Assembly: GCF_963677945.1 (NCBI RefSeq)
Contig: NZ_OY782578.1
Location: 3,067,258-3,131,257, forward strand
Origin: an uncultured Bacteroides sp.
GTDB lineage: Bacteria > Bacteroidota > Bacteroidia > Bacteroidales > Bacteroidaceae
Length of the DNA: 64,000 nucleotides
Reading direction: 5' to 3'
Of this stretch, positions 9,161-18,563 are shown piece by piece. How positions within the stretch are numbered: position 1 is the first letter of the stretch; each line of letters starts with the position of its first letter. The notes beneath the pieces were generated by a model. It was given only the letters and a program-made list of their open reading frames with translations. It was not told the DNA's origin and did no database searches. Both the position numbers and the translations under genes were made by a program.

Positions 9161-10177
9161 TCAAAAAGAAATACCGTAAGATACAATCCAGTCATAAAAC
9201 CTTTCTATACCCTCTTGGATAGACGTTTGAGGTTTGTATCCAAAATCCTTTTCCAGCAGCGATACGTCTGCGTAAGTGCGGTAAACATCACCGGGTTGCA
9301 TGCCTACATATTCCTTCACAGCCTCTTTACCTGTAACGGCTTCAATGGTATGAATAAAATCCATAAGCTTCACAGGGCTCGAATCTCCTATATTGTAGAT
9401 TTTATAAGGAGTCTGTCCGGTAGTTGGTTTATCAATTATCTTTTCCAGTCCTTGAATTACATCGTCGATATATGTAAAATCGCGCTCCATATCTCCATGA
9501 TTAAATACTTTAATCGGTGTTCCGTTCATGGTAGATTTCATGAAAAGAAACGGAGCCATATCTGGTCTTCCCCAAGGACCGTAGACCGTAAAGAAACGCA
9601 CGCCCGTAGTGGGTAGTTGATACAAGTGACTATAGGCATGAGCCATCAGTTCGTCTGCTTTCTTTGTTGCAGCATACAAGCTTTCTGGTCTGTCTACCTG
9701 ATCGTCTTCCGAATATGGAACCTTCTCATTAAGTCCGTATATGCTGCTTGAGCTGGCATAAACAAAGTGCTCCACTCGGTTCTGTCTGCAAGCTTCAAGC
9801 ACATTAGCGAAGCCTACAATGTTCGATTCAATATACGTAAATGGATGATCAATGGAATAACGAACCCCGGCCTGAGCTGCCAAATTACAAACCACATCGA
9901 ACTTCTCATCCTCAAACAGTTTATTAATTTCATCTCTATCCGTGAGATCTAATTTAATAAAACGATAATGGGGATATGTAGTGCTTTGAACCGACTTTTT
10001 ATCGGTTATATCAGCCTGCTGAATACCTGTTTCTTTCAAACGGCTATACTTCAATCTAACGTCGTAGTAACTATTTATATTATCTATACCAACAACCTTA
10101 TCTCCACGTTCCAGTAATCTCTTTACTATATGATAGCCTATAAATCCGGCTGCACCTGTTACTAATATCTTCTTCAT
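9161..10177 (-). CDS. UDP-glucuronate 4-epimerase-like NAD-dependent epimerase
   Basis: A short-chain dehydrogenase/reductase-type sugar nucleotide epimerase, likely interconverting UDP-glucuronate and UDP-galacturonate (CapI/LpsL/GAE subgroup). The 338-residue product has the NAD-binding GAAGFIG at 8-14, the Ser cluster at 142-145 and the catalytic YxxxK pair Tyr168/Lys172 (YAATK). The subgroup call rests on overall resemblance, including NINSYYDVRLK near residue 33. It is the last gene of a four-gene minus-strand operon, 10 bp after the GT39 gene, and would supply the activated sugar. UDP-glucose/galactose epimerase is a less likely alternative. Confidence 0.85.
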   Translation of the reverse strand: MKKILVTGAAGFIGYHIVKRLLERGDKVVGIDNINSYYDVRLKYSRLKETGIQQADITDKKSVQSTTYPHYRFIKLDLTDRDEINKLFEDEKFDVVCNLAAQAGVRYSIDHPFTYIESNIVGFANVLEACRQNRVEHFVYASSSSIYGLNEKVPYSEDDQVDRPESLYAATKKADELMAHAYSHLYQLPTTGVRFFTVYGPWGRPDMAPFLFMKSTMNGTPIKVFNHGDMERDFTYIDDVIQGLEKIIDKPTTGQTPYKIYNIGDSSPVKLMDFIHTIEAVTGKEAVKEYVGMQPGDVYRTYADVSLLEKDFGYKPQTSIQEGIERFYDWIVSYGISF

Positions 10178-10187
10178 AAAATCTATT

Positions 10188-11732
10188 TTATAGAATTATG
10201 ATGAAACAATCACCTTTAACTATTTTCTGTTTACCTTCTACCATTTTCTTTAGAGAAGGGGTTCTGTTTACATCTTTTATACGGACAAACAATATAGCTT
10301 TGCCGCATTGTTTTTTGTTCAAATCAGTCTCTTTAAGCTCCTTTAAATCTCGCTTCAGATAAGCATCTATATTTTCCATTCTACCGGAATTATAGAAGTA
10401 GAATGAATCTATTCCTTTCTGGCGGGCTATCTCCTCTCCTGTTTTACACATTTCTCCATAACCTATATATTCGTTGTAGGAAGGTATAAAGAACGATCCT
10501 GCAAAAATGGTTATGAGTAATCCTGCAGCAAGTGTATAGATTGACTTATTCAAATTCCTTTGCTTGTACAAATAGTAAAGAGCCAGAACGACTATAACAA
10601 GTAGAAACGCAGATAAAACGTAAATAAGCGGGGTATTTAAAAGGGCTATTGGTTTTATTCTGCTTAATATGATTATTGTAGGAAATGCAGCTCCAATGAT
10701 GACCAGCGGAAGAGCCAGTAGAGCATATATAAACTTGCTTTGATTTACTTTTTGCAATAGCAACACTGCCAGATAGGCAAAGAAAGGAAACGCCGGAAGC
10801 ATGTAAACTTCCACTTTTGAACTAACCAAAGAAAGCCCTACGAATGTAAGGGTGATAATGGTTAGAAAGAATTTCTCCAGATCTGTCTTGATCAGTCGGG
10901 CTTTTATTCCAGCAAATAGAACTCCGATATACAGCAATGACCAGGGAGCCAAGCTATACCATATAGCCTCAAAATAGAAATAAAACGGTTTCTTATGGTG
11001 AAATGAATCTACTGCCCTGTTTACCGTTTGGTTAAACAAGAGATTGTGCAGATATGTATATCCGCCTTCCATAAATACTCCCGTAAACCAGATTGCTGAG
11101 CTTGCCAGCAGAATGCTCCATGCCTTAATGCCCCAATACCGTCCAAAGGTTTTCAGTTCTCCTTTCACAGTAAGGAAAGCAATAACGGATAAGATGGGAA
11201 TTAGTAATCCAAAAGGACCTTTGGTAAAAAGTGCCATAAAGGTGTAAAACGGAAACAGATAGCTGCTCCATTTTGTGCCTTTCCCAGCATACATCTGATA
11301 AAAGGTATACAGAGCTAGTACAATAAACATACACATCAGCATATCCATTCGTAATACGATACCTGCTCCAATGAAATATCCACTTGTTATCAGCATTAAT
11401 TGTGCAGATAGACGGCTCTTTTGATCAGCTTCCGTTGCAATCCATTTATCCATTACATAGAGCACTACCAGAGCAGGAATTATAGAAAATAGGCCCAGAA
11501 AAAGCATGCTATGGATACCGAACAAGAGCTTACCCAATATTACAATCCACAGATAGAGCGGTGGTTTATCGGCATACGCTATTCCATGATTAGTAAACGT
11601 AAAGAAGTTACCATTGCGAATGGCTTCGTCTGCAATACTAAGGTATTTCAGTTCATTATCCGGTGTGAAATCACGAAAGAATAACAAGGGCAGAAACGCC
11701 AGCAATAACAGTAAATATTTATTCGATTTCAT
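10188..11732 (-). CDS. GT39 / ArnT-like polyprenyl-phosphate-sugar transferase
   Basis: An integral membrane glycosyltransferase of the GT39 (PMT/ArnT) type, which moves a sugar from a polyprenyl phosphate to an acceptor on the periplasmic side. The 514-residue product has about 11-12 hydrophobic segments. The first periplasmic loop has the acidic pair in FTPDNELKY (Asp/Glu near residues 24-26), and the next conserved stretch is YADKPPLYLW, the counterpart of NKPPL..W in ArnT. A soluble tail of about 100 residues follows. Its start overlaps the preceding gene by 14 bp, showing tight operon structure. The acceptor (lipid A, core or another glycan) is unknown. Confidence 0.82.
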   Translation of the reverse strand: MKSNKYLLLLLAFLPLLFFRDFTPDNELKYLSIADEAIRNGNFFTFTNHGIAYADKPPLYLWIVILGKLLFGIHSMLFLGLFSIIPALVVLYVMDKWIATEADQKSRLSAQLMLITSGYFIGAGIVLRMDMLMCMFIVLALYTFYQMYAGKGTKWSSYLFPFYTFMALFTKGPFGLLIPILSVIAFLTVKGELKTFGRYWGIKAWSILLASSAIWFTGVFMEGGYTYLHNLLFNQTVNRAVDSFHHKKPFYFYFEAIWYSLAPWSLLYIGVLFAGIKARLIKTDLEKFFLTIITLTFVGLSLVSSKVEVYMLPAFPFFAYLAVLLLQKVNQSKFIYALLALPLVIIGAAFPTIIILSRIKPIALLNTPLIYVLSAFLLVIVVLALYYLYKQRNLNKSIYTLAAGLLITIFAGSFFIPSYNEYIGYGEMCKTGEEIARQKGIDSFYFYNSGRMENIDAYLKRDLKELKETDLNKKQCGKAILFVRIKDVNRTPSLKKMVEGKQKIVKGDCFIIIL

Positions 11733-12354
11733 TTAATCGGTATTTGTAGTCTTTTCTCGCTATTACTATATTACGGAAGTAAGCCACAAAGCCTACTGCC
11801 TGACCAAATATCAAGACCGGATCTAAACGGAACATTCCATAAGCTATGATTACAAACGAACCTATCAGACTGATAACCCAGAAGCCAATTGGTAGAATAG
11901 ATTCGTTTCGTCTGGCCGAATAAACCATCTGATATACAAACCGAAGGGTGAATATAATTTGTCCCATAGAGCCAAATATAAGCAGCCACAAAGGTACTTT
12001 ATCGTTTTTCAGGAAGGAGGCTATAAACTCATCGGCATTGTTGCATACAAAGATTACAGCTACAACGGGAGTTAACAACATAATGGTGCGCAGCACAGCA
12101 TGAACCCGTTTCCAATCTCCCTTTTCATGCAGGTTCCATATATAGATATAGTAGGAAATAAACTGCCCCAGCAAGATAGAGAAGTCGTCTCTCATCCAGC
12201 CATAGATTACCAGCAGATAAGACCCGAGAATACTCAGAATCCAGAAAATAGAAGGAGACAGCACCCTCTTTGCCCTTTCAGATAATATCCATTGAAATAA
12301 GATACGTGCTGAAAAGAATGCCTGGGCTAAAAAACCTATAGCATACATTATCAT
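11719..12354 (-). CDS. LAB_N (lipid-A-disaccharide synthase N-terminal) membrane protein
   Basis: A 211-residue membrane protein with two copies of the LAB_N-type module, at about residues 5-75 and 115-195. Each contains a pair such as SARILFQWI...SIFWILSILGS and TLRFVYQMVYSARR...PIGFWVISLIGS. This module is found next to ArnC/ArnT-like genes and is not itself a catalytic LpxB domain. Its role is unproven; it may help present or flip the lipid-linked sugar. The gene starts 3 bp after the GT2 stop codon and overlaps the GT39 gene. Confidence 0.8.
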   Translation of the reverse strand: MIMYAIGFLAQAFFSARILFQWILSERAKRVLSPSIFWILSILGSYLLVIYGWMRDDFSILLGQFISYYIYIWNLHEKGDWKRVHAVLRTIMLLTPVVAVIFVCNNADEFIASFLKNDKVPLWLLIFGSMGQIIFTLRFVYQMVYSARRNESILPIGFWVISLIGSFVIIAYGMFRLDPVLIFGQAVGFVAYFRNIVIARKDYKYRLNEIE

Positions 12355-12357
12355 TGT

Positions 12358-13089
12358 TTATAGCAGATTATTATCGCCAATATTGTAGTTGATATATCTC
12401 TTTTTCATCCATCGGTACGCAAAGCAGTCAATGAATGGAGAAATAAGTCTGTTCCATAAATTATATTTGGAAACACCGGCCACACGAGGAAAATGGCGAA
12501 CCGGAATCTGTTTTACCTTTCCGTTCTGCAACTGAATCAAAGCAGGAAGAAAACGGTGCATCCCAGTAAAGAATGGTACTCTTCTTGCATAATCCGTATG
12601 CAATACTTTAAGCGGACATCCGGTATCTGAAACTCCATCATGAGTCATCATGTTACGGAAACCATTGGCTATTTTCGACTGAATCTTCTTGGAAAAGGAA
12701 TCCTTACGATTGGCTCTTATTCCCATCACCATCTCATAGTCCTTGATGTGCTCAAGCAACAAATTGAAATCGTCTGGAGTAGTTTGCAAATCGGCATCCA
12801 TATATCCCAGGTATTCAGAACAAACAGAGTCAATTCCGGCTTTAATAGCAGCACTCAACCCCGAATTCTGAACTAAATCCATATAATAGAAATGTTCGTT
12901 TCTGTTACATATATCATTAAGACGCTTTTTGCTGTTATCTTTTGATCCGTCGTTTACAAAAAGTACACATGCCGGATAAATAGATTGTGGTAAGAACTTG
13001 CCTAGTTTCTCTTCTAGAGCGTATATATTATCTTCCTCGTTATAAACGGGAACAATTATGGTAAACTTATAGTTTGCAGATTTATTCAT
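12358..13089 (-). CDS. Family 2 glycosyltransferase (DPM1/ArnC-like)
   Basis: A GT-A fold enzyme that probably links a nucleotide sugar to polyprenyl phosphate. The start at 13089 (MNKSANYKFTIIVPVYNEEDNI) is preferred over a longer frame from 13173, because the longer N-terminus overlaps a TATCTTTG promoter box at 13140 and lacks homology. The nucleotide-binding VPVYNEE, the VNDGSKDNS motif and the DADLQTTPDD metal site are all visible. At 243 residues it lacks the C-terminal membrane segments of ArnC; the adjacent LAB_N protein may supply membrane association. First gene of the operon. Confidence 0.87.
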   Translation of the reverse strand: MNKSANYKFTIIVPVYNEEDNIYALEEKLGKFLPQSIYPACVLFVNDGSKDNSKKRLNDICNRNEHFYYMDLVQNSGLSAAIKAGIDSVCSEYLGYMDADLQTTPDDFNLLLEHIKDYEMVMGIRANRKDSFSKKIQSKIANGFRNMMTHDGVSDTGCPLKVLHTDYARRVPFFTGMHRFLPALIQLQNGKVKQIPVRHFPRVAGVSKYNLWNRLISPFIDCFAYRWMKKRYINYNIGDNNLL

Positions 13090-13139
13090 TTGCCAAACTG
13101 TTTTTATAATTAAAATCAATGTCTGTTTTTTCGGAGAAC

Positions 13140-13147
13140 CAAAGATA
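13140..13147 (-). promoter_or_regulatory. Promoter -7 box of the GT2-LAB_N-GT39-epimerase operon
   Basis: Minus-strand TATCTTTG fits the Bacteroides TAnnTTTG consensus. A TTGG lies 22 bp upstream as a weak -33 candidate. It is about 50 bp before the preferred GT2 start at 13089. Confidence 0.5.
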
Positions 13148-13329
13148 GCAGATTTTGCAAATATCGTTTCCAATTTTGTAGAAAATTTGAAGAAATTCTA
13201 TAGGGTTAATCTATTTAACAGAAATAAATATATGAATGTTTAAGTATTTTTCCAATAATAACTCTATATTCAGAATTTCTACAAAATAGCATTATTAATT
13301 TGTACATAATATTATAAAATATCAAATTT

Positions 13330-14574
13330 ATGAAGAATCCAGTATTACTATTAATTTGTATTTTATTCATAACATATATTGGAGCTTCTGCCCAGAACAA
13401 GGATTTAGACTATTATATTCAGAATGCTAAAAGAAGTAGTCCATTACTCTATGAGCTGGGCAACAAGAAGAAAAGTACAGAATTAGATAGTTTAAAAACA
13501 AGAGCTACTTATGGCCCCATTGTGTCGGCCACTTCAAATGCTATGTTTGCTCCTACCTATAAAGGATATGGTTTCGATGCAGCTATATCTAACGGACAGA
13601 CTGTAGAAGGCTTGATAACAGTCAATAAACAGATAATAAGCAAACAAAATTTGAAAGCTAAATTAGAAAGCTACAAATTAGATAAAAAAAGCATTGAAAA
13701 TCAAGCCCGAATGTCATCTGAGGTAATTGAAAAGACTATTACCGATCAATACATAACCACCTATTTAAATCAGGAACTGCTGCGTTTATCTGATGAGATT
13801 ATCAGTTTCCTGCAAAAAGAGGATAAGGTTCTTAGGAAACTAGCAACAAGTTCCACAATTAAGCAGACTGATTATCTTAATTTCAAGGTCACACTGCAAC
13901 AAAACCTTTTCAATAATGAGCAACAGCGTTCGCTGTGGATGAATAATCTGGGTACGCTGAATTATCTGAGTGGAATTAATAATAATGTGATGGATTCAAT
14001 AGCTACACCTGATATCAATTTATCATCAGTAAAGTCTTTTGAAGAAAGTTTATATGGTAAAAATGATGCCATAGACAGTTTGAAGAGCAAGAATAATGAA
14101 CAGCTTATCAAACTGAACTATAAACCACAGATATCGGTATTTGCCAATGGTGGATACTCATCTTCGTTTATGACTAGCCCATACAAAAATTTTGGTGTAA
14201 GCATGGGTGTAAGTATCAATCTTCCGCTTTATGATGGAAAACAAAAAAAAATATCGTTAATGCAGAACGACTTGAATGATGAAAATCGTAAAAGATATCG
14301 TGATGCCAGTAAACAGCATTATTCTCTCCAGATACAGGAACTTATGCGACAAATAAAACGCTGCGACAAGCTTATTTCCATGGCTCCCGAACAGTTTAAA
14401 TATACCAAGGCCTTGGTGGATGCCAATGCGCGTTTACTTGGCACAGGAGAAGTGAGTATGACAGATTTTCTTTTATCTATCACTAATTTTATGAATATTA
14501 AAGCAATAGACATCCAGAATCAGGCCAATAGATTACTGTTAATAAATCAATTGAACTATTTAATCTTACCTTGA
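13330..14574 (+). CDS. TolC-family outer membrane efflux protein
   Basis: The outer-membrane channel of a tripartite efflux pump. The 414-residue product has a signal peptide (cleavage near GASAQ, about residue 21) and the two long helical-hairpin halves of TolC proteins, rich in Gln, Leu, Asn and Lys. The second half contains the typical FGVSMGVSINLPLYDG strand. Only 1 bp separates it from the adaptor gene, so adaptor, pump and channel form one operon. No single residue defines the substrate. Confidence 0.88.
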   Translation: MKNPVLLLICILFITYIGASAQNKDLDYYIQNAKRSSPLLYELGNKKKSTELDSLKTRATYGPIVSATSNAMFAPTYKGYGFDAAISNGQTVEGLITVNKQIISKQNLKAKLESYKLDKKSIENQARMSSEVIEKTITDQYITTYLNQELLRLSDEIISFLQKEDKVLRKLATSSTIKQTDYLNFKVTLQQNLFNNEQQRSLWMNNLGTLNYLSGINNNVMDSIATPDINLSSVKSFEESLYGKNDAIDSLKSKNNEQLIKLNYKPQISVFANGGYSSSFMTSPYKNFGVSMGVSINLPLYDGKQKKISLMQNDLNDENRKRYRDASKQHYSLQIQELMRQIKRCDKLISMAPEQFKYTKALVDANARLLGTGEVSMTDFLLSITNFMNIKAIDIQNQANRLLLINQLNYLILP

Positions 14575-14575
14575 T

Positions 14576-15514
14576 ATGAACATAAAAATAATTACATTAA
14601 TATCTGTTGCCGGAATCTTAGCTTATAGTTGCGGTGGCAAGGGTACAGCTTCCTCTTCAGAGAGTCAGGAACCAACCACACCTGTTACTGTCACTACTCC
14701 TGAAATTGAAACCATGCAAGACGAAATAACCCTGAACGCCACTTCGGTTTATATATTAAAAACAGATATTACAGCCTCCATTAATGGGTACATTATAAAG
14801 TCGGGTATTCAGCTTGGAGACAAAGTAACAAAAGGTAAAGTGTTAATTCAGTTGCAAACAAAGGAAGCAAGAAGCTTGGGCAATGAGATGAATAAACTTG
14901 ATCCTTCTTTTCATTTTACAGGTACAAACAATATTATTTGCCCAACCAATGGATATGTGATTATGTCTAATCATCAGCTAGGAGATTATGTACAGGAAGG
15001 TGATGTCCTGGCCACAATTAGTGCTAACAATAGCTTTGGCTTTGTTTTAAACTTACCTTATGAGCTTAATGGCATTTTGAATGATAATAAAGAGATTAGT
15101 ATTATATTACCGGATGGAAAAAAGCTAACTGGGGTTCTAGATAAAGTAATGCCGGAGCTGGACAGTCTTTCACAAACTCAGCGTGTATTTTTTAAAATAA
15201 AACAGCCTGAGAACCTTCCTGAAAATCTTGTTGCGCAAGCTGTTCTGGTTAAAAGCAAAATAGAAAGGGCTGTAACTCTACCCAAACAAGCTATTTTATC
15301 TGATGAAAACCAATCGGTATTCTGGGTAATGAAAATGATAAATAGCAATACAGCAATACGAGTAGATATTAAAAAAGGTATTGAAAAGAATGACCGTGTT
15401 CAGATTATAAAACCTCTGTTTACTGAAAGAGACAGGATTATAACTACCGGTAATTATGGTTTAGCGGATACAGCAAAAGTCTCCGTTCAAAAAACAAACA
15501 TTCAGGTACAATGA
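14576..15514 (+). CDS. Periplasmic adaptor (membrane fusion) lipoprotein of RND pump
   Basis: Links the inner-membrane RND pump at 15511 to the TolC channel at 13330. The first 19 residues end in ILAYSC, a lipobox, so it is probably a lipoprotein. A split biotinyl-lipoyl-like region (SGIQLGDKVTKGKVLIQL and the later LGDYVQEGDVLATI) flanks a very short hairpin, followed by a beta-barrel-like domain. At 312 residues it is somewhat short for the family. Its stop overlaps the start of the pump gene by 4 bp, implying translational coupling. Confidence 0.86.
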   Translation: MNIKIITLISVAGILAYSCGGKGTASSSESQEPTTPVTVTTPEIETMQDEITLNATSVYILKTDITASINGYIIKSGIQLGDKVTKGKVLIQLQTKEARSLGNEMNKLDPSFHFTGTNNIICPTNGYVIMSNHQLGDYVQEGDVLATISANNSFGFVLNLPYELNGILNDNKEISIILPDGKKLTGVLDKVMPELDSLSQTQRVFFKIKQPENLPENLVAQAVLVKSKIERAVTLPKQAILSDENQSVFWVMKMINSNTAIRVDIKKGIEKNDRVQIIKPLFTERDRIITTGNYGLADTAKVSVQKTNIQVQ

Positions 15515-18500
15515 AAAAGGACTTCTTTGATACTTATAAAACGCCGTTGCTTGTAATTGCGGTACTTATTCTCTTTGGAGGAGTATTTTCTTTAATAGAG
15601 ATAAAGACTTCTCTATTTCCGCAGGTTACCTTCCCCAAGATAAAAGTAATTGCAGAAGCCGGACAACAACCAGTTGATTTAATGACGGTAAGCGTTACCC
15701 GTCCCTTGGAAAATGCCATAAAGCAAGTGCCCGATTTGAAATCAGTACGTAGCACTACAAGCCGTGGAAGTTGTGAAATATCTGCTTTTATAGATTGGAG
15801 TGCTGATGTAAATCTAGCACAACAGCAAGTGGGGTCTAAAATAAATGAGATAAGGAATCAGCTTCCATCAAACACTCAGATTACTGTGGAAAGAATGGAT
15901 CCATCCATTTTAGCAGTGATGGGATATTCACTCAACAGTAACAAGAGAAGTGCCATTGAGCTGAAACAAATGGCTCTTTACACAATCAAACCTTTTCTTT
16001 CGCAGGTTGAAGGAGTAAGTGATATACGCATTATAGGTGGAGAAACAAAAGAATACTGGGTTATTCTCGATAAAGAGAAAATGTCTCAGCTTGGACTAAC
16101 TCCTTCTACTGTTAATGAAAGTATAAATAAAGCCAACTTCTTACTGGCTAACGGTTACCTTTCCGACTATAGACTGATGTATCTGAATGTAACGGATGCC
16201 CGTATCACAAATTTGCAGCAACTGGAAAACTGTGTGATTAAAAACGATGGAAAACGGATTATAAAGCTGAGTGACATTGCTAAAGTTGAGATTCATAAGG
16301 CAAAGGAATACATAAAGACAAATGCAAACGGGAAAGAGAGTATACTGATAGCTGTTATTCAGCAGCCTAGCGCAAATGTATCGGTTATTTCTTCCAATAT
16401 GGAGAAAAAGCTGGCAAAATTAAAGGATATTATTCCTTCGGATGTGCAGATTAAACCTTATTACGTACAGGCTGACTTTGTAAATGACAGCATAACAAGT
16501 GTAACTGATTGTTTGTGGATTGGGCTTATTCTAGCCATTATTATAGTGGTTAGCTTCTTAAAATCATGGAGAGCATCTCTTGCTATTTTAATTACCATTC
16601 CTATAACTCTGGGATTAACACTACTTGTTTTATATGCCACGGGGCAAACTTTTAACATAATGACACTGGGGGCCATTGCTGCATCTGTAGGATTGATAAT
16701 AGATGATGCGATAGTGGTGGTTGAACAGATCTACCGGACTCATGAAGAGTATCCCGATGAGTCTGTAAAAATGATTATTCATAAAGCTATAAAATACCTG
16801 TTTAAAGCAATGGTAGGCTCTTCTTTGAGCACGATTGTTATCTTCGTGCCCTTTATGCTAATGACGGGGGTAGCCGGCGCTTACTTTAAGGTAATGACCA
16901 ACACAATGATTATCACATTGATTTGTTCCTTCCTGGCAACATGGATTTTGCTTCCCGTTATCTATCTGTTTCTGGGAAGTAAAGGGAAAATCAAAGAAAT
17001 AAAGCCACACGAAGTTAAAGAAAGGAAATGGGTGAGTTTCTTTATTTCAAGACCTTATTATAGCATAGGATTTATTTTTTTGATTATTGCTATGACAGCC
17101 TTCGCCATTCCTAATTTGCAAACAGGATTTCTGCCGGAAATGGATGAAGGTAGTATTGTACTGGATTATGCATCACCTCCCGGAACAACATTGGAAGAAA
17201 CGGATAAGATGCTGATTAAAGTGGAACAACTTCTGGTAAAGATACCCGAAGTAGAAACTTATAGCAGACGTACAGGTACTCAGATGGGATTTTTTATTAC
17301 CGAACCGAATACAGGAGATTATCTGATTCAGCTAAAGAAGAACAGAAACCGGACTACTGATGAAGTGATTGATGATATCCGGTCAAAAATTGAATCGACT
17401 CAACCGGCATTAAGAATAGACTTTGGACAGGTAATTGGAGATATGCTGGGAGATTTAATGAGCTCTGTTCAGCCTATTGAAGTGAAGATCTTTGGTCCGG
17501 ATCAGAATATTATTCAGAATTACGCTAAATCTGTAGCAAAAATTGTAGAGAAAACACCTGGAACAGCAGATGTATTCGATGGGATTGTGATTGCAGGTCC
17601 TTCTATTTCAATTATACCTGATTTCGAAAAGCTGGCTCAATATAATATTACTCCAACCGACTTTCAATTTCAGTTACAGACAGTGATGGAAGGAAATGAA
17701 TCAGGGACTGTCTTTGATAAACAGCAGCTTACCCCTATCCGGCTGATTTATAACTCTAATAAGGGCATCTCTGCTCAGGAAATAGAAAACAGCCAGATAT
17801 TTCTTTCTAATGGCCAACAAAAGCTTTTAAAGGAATTTGCCAGAGTGGAATTTAAATCGGGTTCAAGTGAAATAGAAAGAGAGAATTTGCAAACAATGGG
17901 TGTTGTAACTGCTCGTCTGGATAAAGGAGATTTGGGTGGTACTGTGCAAAAAATACAGCATGAAGTAAAAAACAAGCTATCTCTACCTAAAGGATATACT
18001 ATTACTTATGGAGGTGCTTATGCTCAGCAACAGCAATCATTCAAAGAGTTATTGCTTATTCTTCTGCTATCGTGCATGCTTGTATTCACAGTCATCTTAT
18101 TTATGTTCAAAGACATAAAAGTTGCGTTTGTTATTTTAGTGGTTTCTGTTTTGGGTATATGCGGTAGCTATATATTACTCTATATAACAGGAACGGCACT
18201 CAATGTAGGTAGTTATACCGGGATTATTATGATGGTGGGAATCATTGGAGAGAATGCAATATTCACTTACTTGCAATACCATGAAAGTTTATTGGTTATG
18301 AGCCGCAAACATGCAATGATATATGCTATCAGCACACGGTTGCGCCCCAAACTAATGACTGCAATCGGGGCTATTATTGCACTTATGCCTTTAGCTATGG
18401 GTATAGGTACCGGAGCACAGCTTCATCAGCCGCTTGCCATTGCGGTCATTGGCGGGTTTATAGTGGCTCTACCTTTACTTCTTATAGTATTACCTACATT

Positions 18501-18531
18501 CATTTATAGGATAAAACCATCACATTCTTAA
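15511..18531 (+). CDS. RND efflux pump, AcrB/MdtB-type permease
   Basis: A proton-driven inner-membrane exporter of 1006 residues with 12 predicted membrane segments and two large periplasmic loops. The transmembrane Asp pair used in proton relay is visible in GLIIDDAIVVVEQ (about residue 390-400). The second half repeats the fold (GGTVQKIQHE... and the C-terminal membrane bundle). Export of drugs, bile acids or other hydrophobic compounds is possible; the substrate cannot be read from sequence. It is followed by a two-component system that may sense the same compound. Confidence 0.9.
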   Translation: MKKDFFDTYKTPLLVIAVLILFGGVFSLIEIKTSLFPQVTFPKIKVIAEAGQQPVDLMTVSVTRPLENAIKQVPDLKSVRSTTSRGSCEISAFIDWSADVNLAQQQVGSKINEIRNQLPSNTQITVERMDPSILAVMGYSLNSNKRSAIELKQMALYTIKPFLSQVEGVSDIRIIGGETKEYWVILDKEKMSQLGLTPSTVNESINKANFLLANGYLSDYRLMYLNVTDARITNLQQLENCVIKNDGKRIIKLSDIAKVEIHKAKEYIKTNANGKESILIAVIQQPSANVSVISSNMEKKLAKLKDIIPSDVQIKPYYVQADFVNDSITSVTDCLWIGLILAIIIVVSFLKSWRASLAILITIPITLGLTLLVLYATGQTFNIMTLGAIAASVGLIIDDAIVVVEQIYRTHEEYPDESVKMIIHKAIKYLFKAMVGSSLSTIVIFVPFMLMTGVAGAYFKVMTNTMIITLICSFLATWILLPVIYLFLGSKGKIKEIKPHEVKERKWVSFFISRPYYSIGFIFLIIAMTAFAIPNLQTGFLPEMDEGSIVLDYASPPGTTLEETDKMLIKVEQLLVKIPEVETYSRRTGTQMGFFITEPNTGDYLIQLKKNRNRTTDEVIDDIRSKIESTQPALRIDFGQVIGDMLGDLMSSVQPIEVKIFGPDQNIIQNYAKSVAKIVEKTPGTADVFDGIVIAGPSISIIPDFEKLAQYNITPTDFQFQLQTVMEGNESGTVFDKQQLTPIRLIYNSNKGISAQEIENSQIFLSNGQQKLLKEFARVEFKSGSSEIERENLQTMGVVTARLDKGDLGGTVQKIQHEVKNKLSLPKGYTITYGGAYAQQQQSFKELLLILLLSCMLVFTVILFMFKDIKVAFVILVVSVLGICGSYILLYITGTALNVGSYTGIIMMVGIIGENAIFTYLQYHESLLVMSRKHAMIYAISTRLRPKLMTAIGAIIALMPLAMGIGTGAQLHQPLAIAVIGGFIVALPLLLIVLPTFIYRIKPSHS

Positions 18532-18550
18532 ATTATTCACTTTTTTCATT

Positions 18551-18558
18551 TATATTTG
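18551..18558 (+). promoter_or_regulatory. Possible -7 box immediately before the response regulator
   Basis: TATATTTG matches TAnnTTTG but ends only 5 bp before the ATG at 18564. If used, the message would be leaderless or nearly so; it may equally be a chance match in an AT-rich gap. Confidence 0.25.
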
Positions 18559-18563
18559 TTCCT

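Noticed and set aside
9143-9616. Plus-strand frame of 157 codons opposite the epimerase
   Set aside because: It lies wholly antisense to a well-supported epimerase gene and shows no family features.
13090-13173. N-terminal extension of the GT2 gene
   Set aside because: The extension overlaps a TATCTTTG promoter box and adds residues not related to GT2; the ATG at 13089 is the better start.
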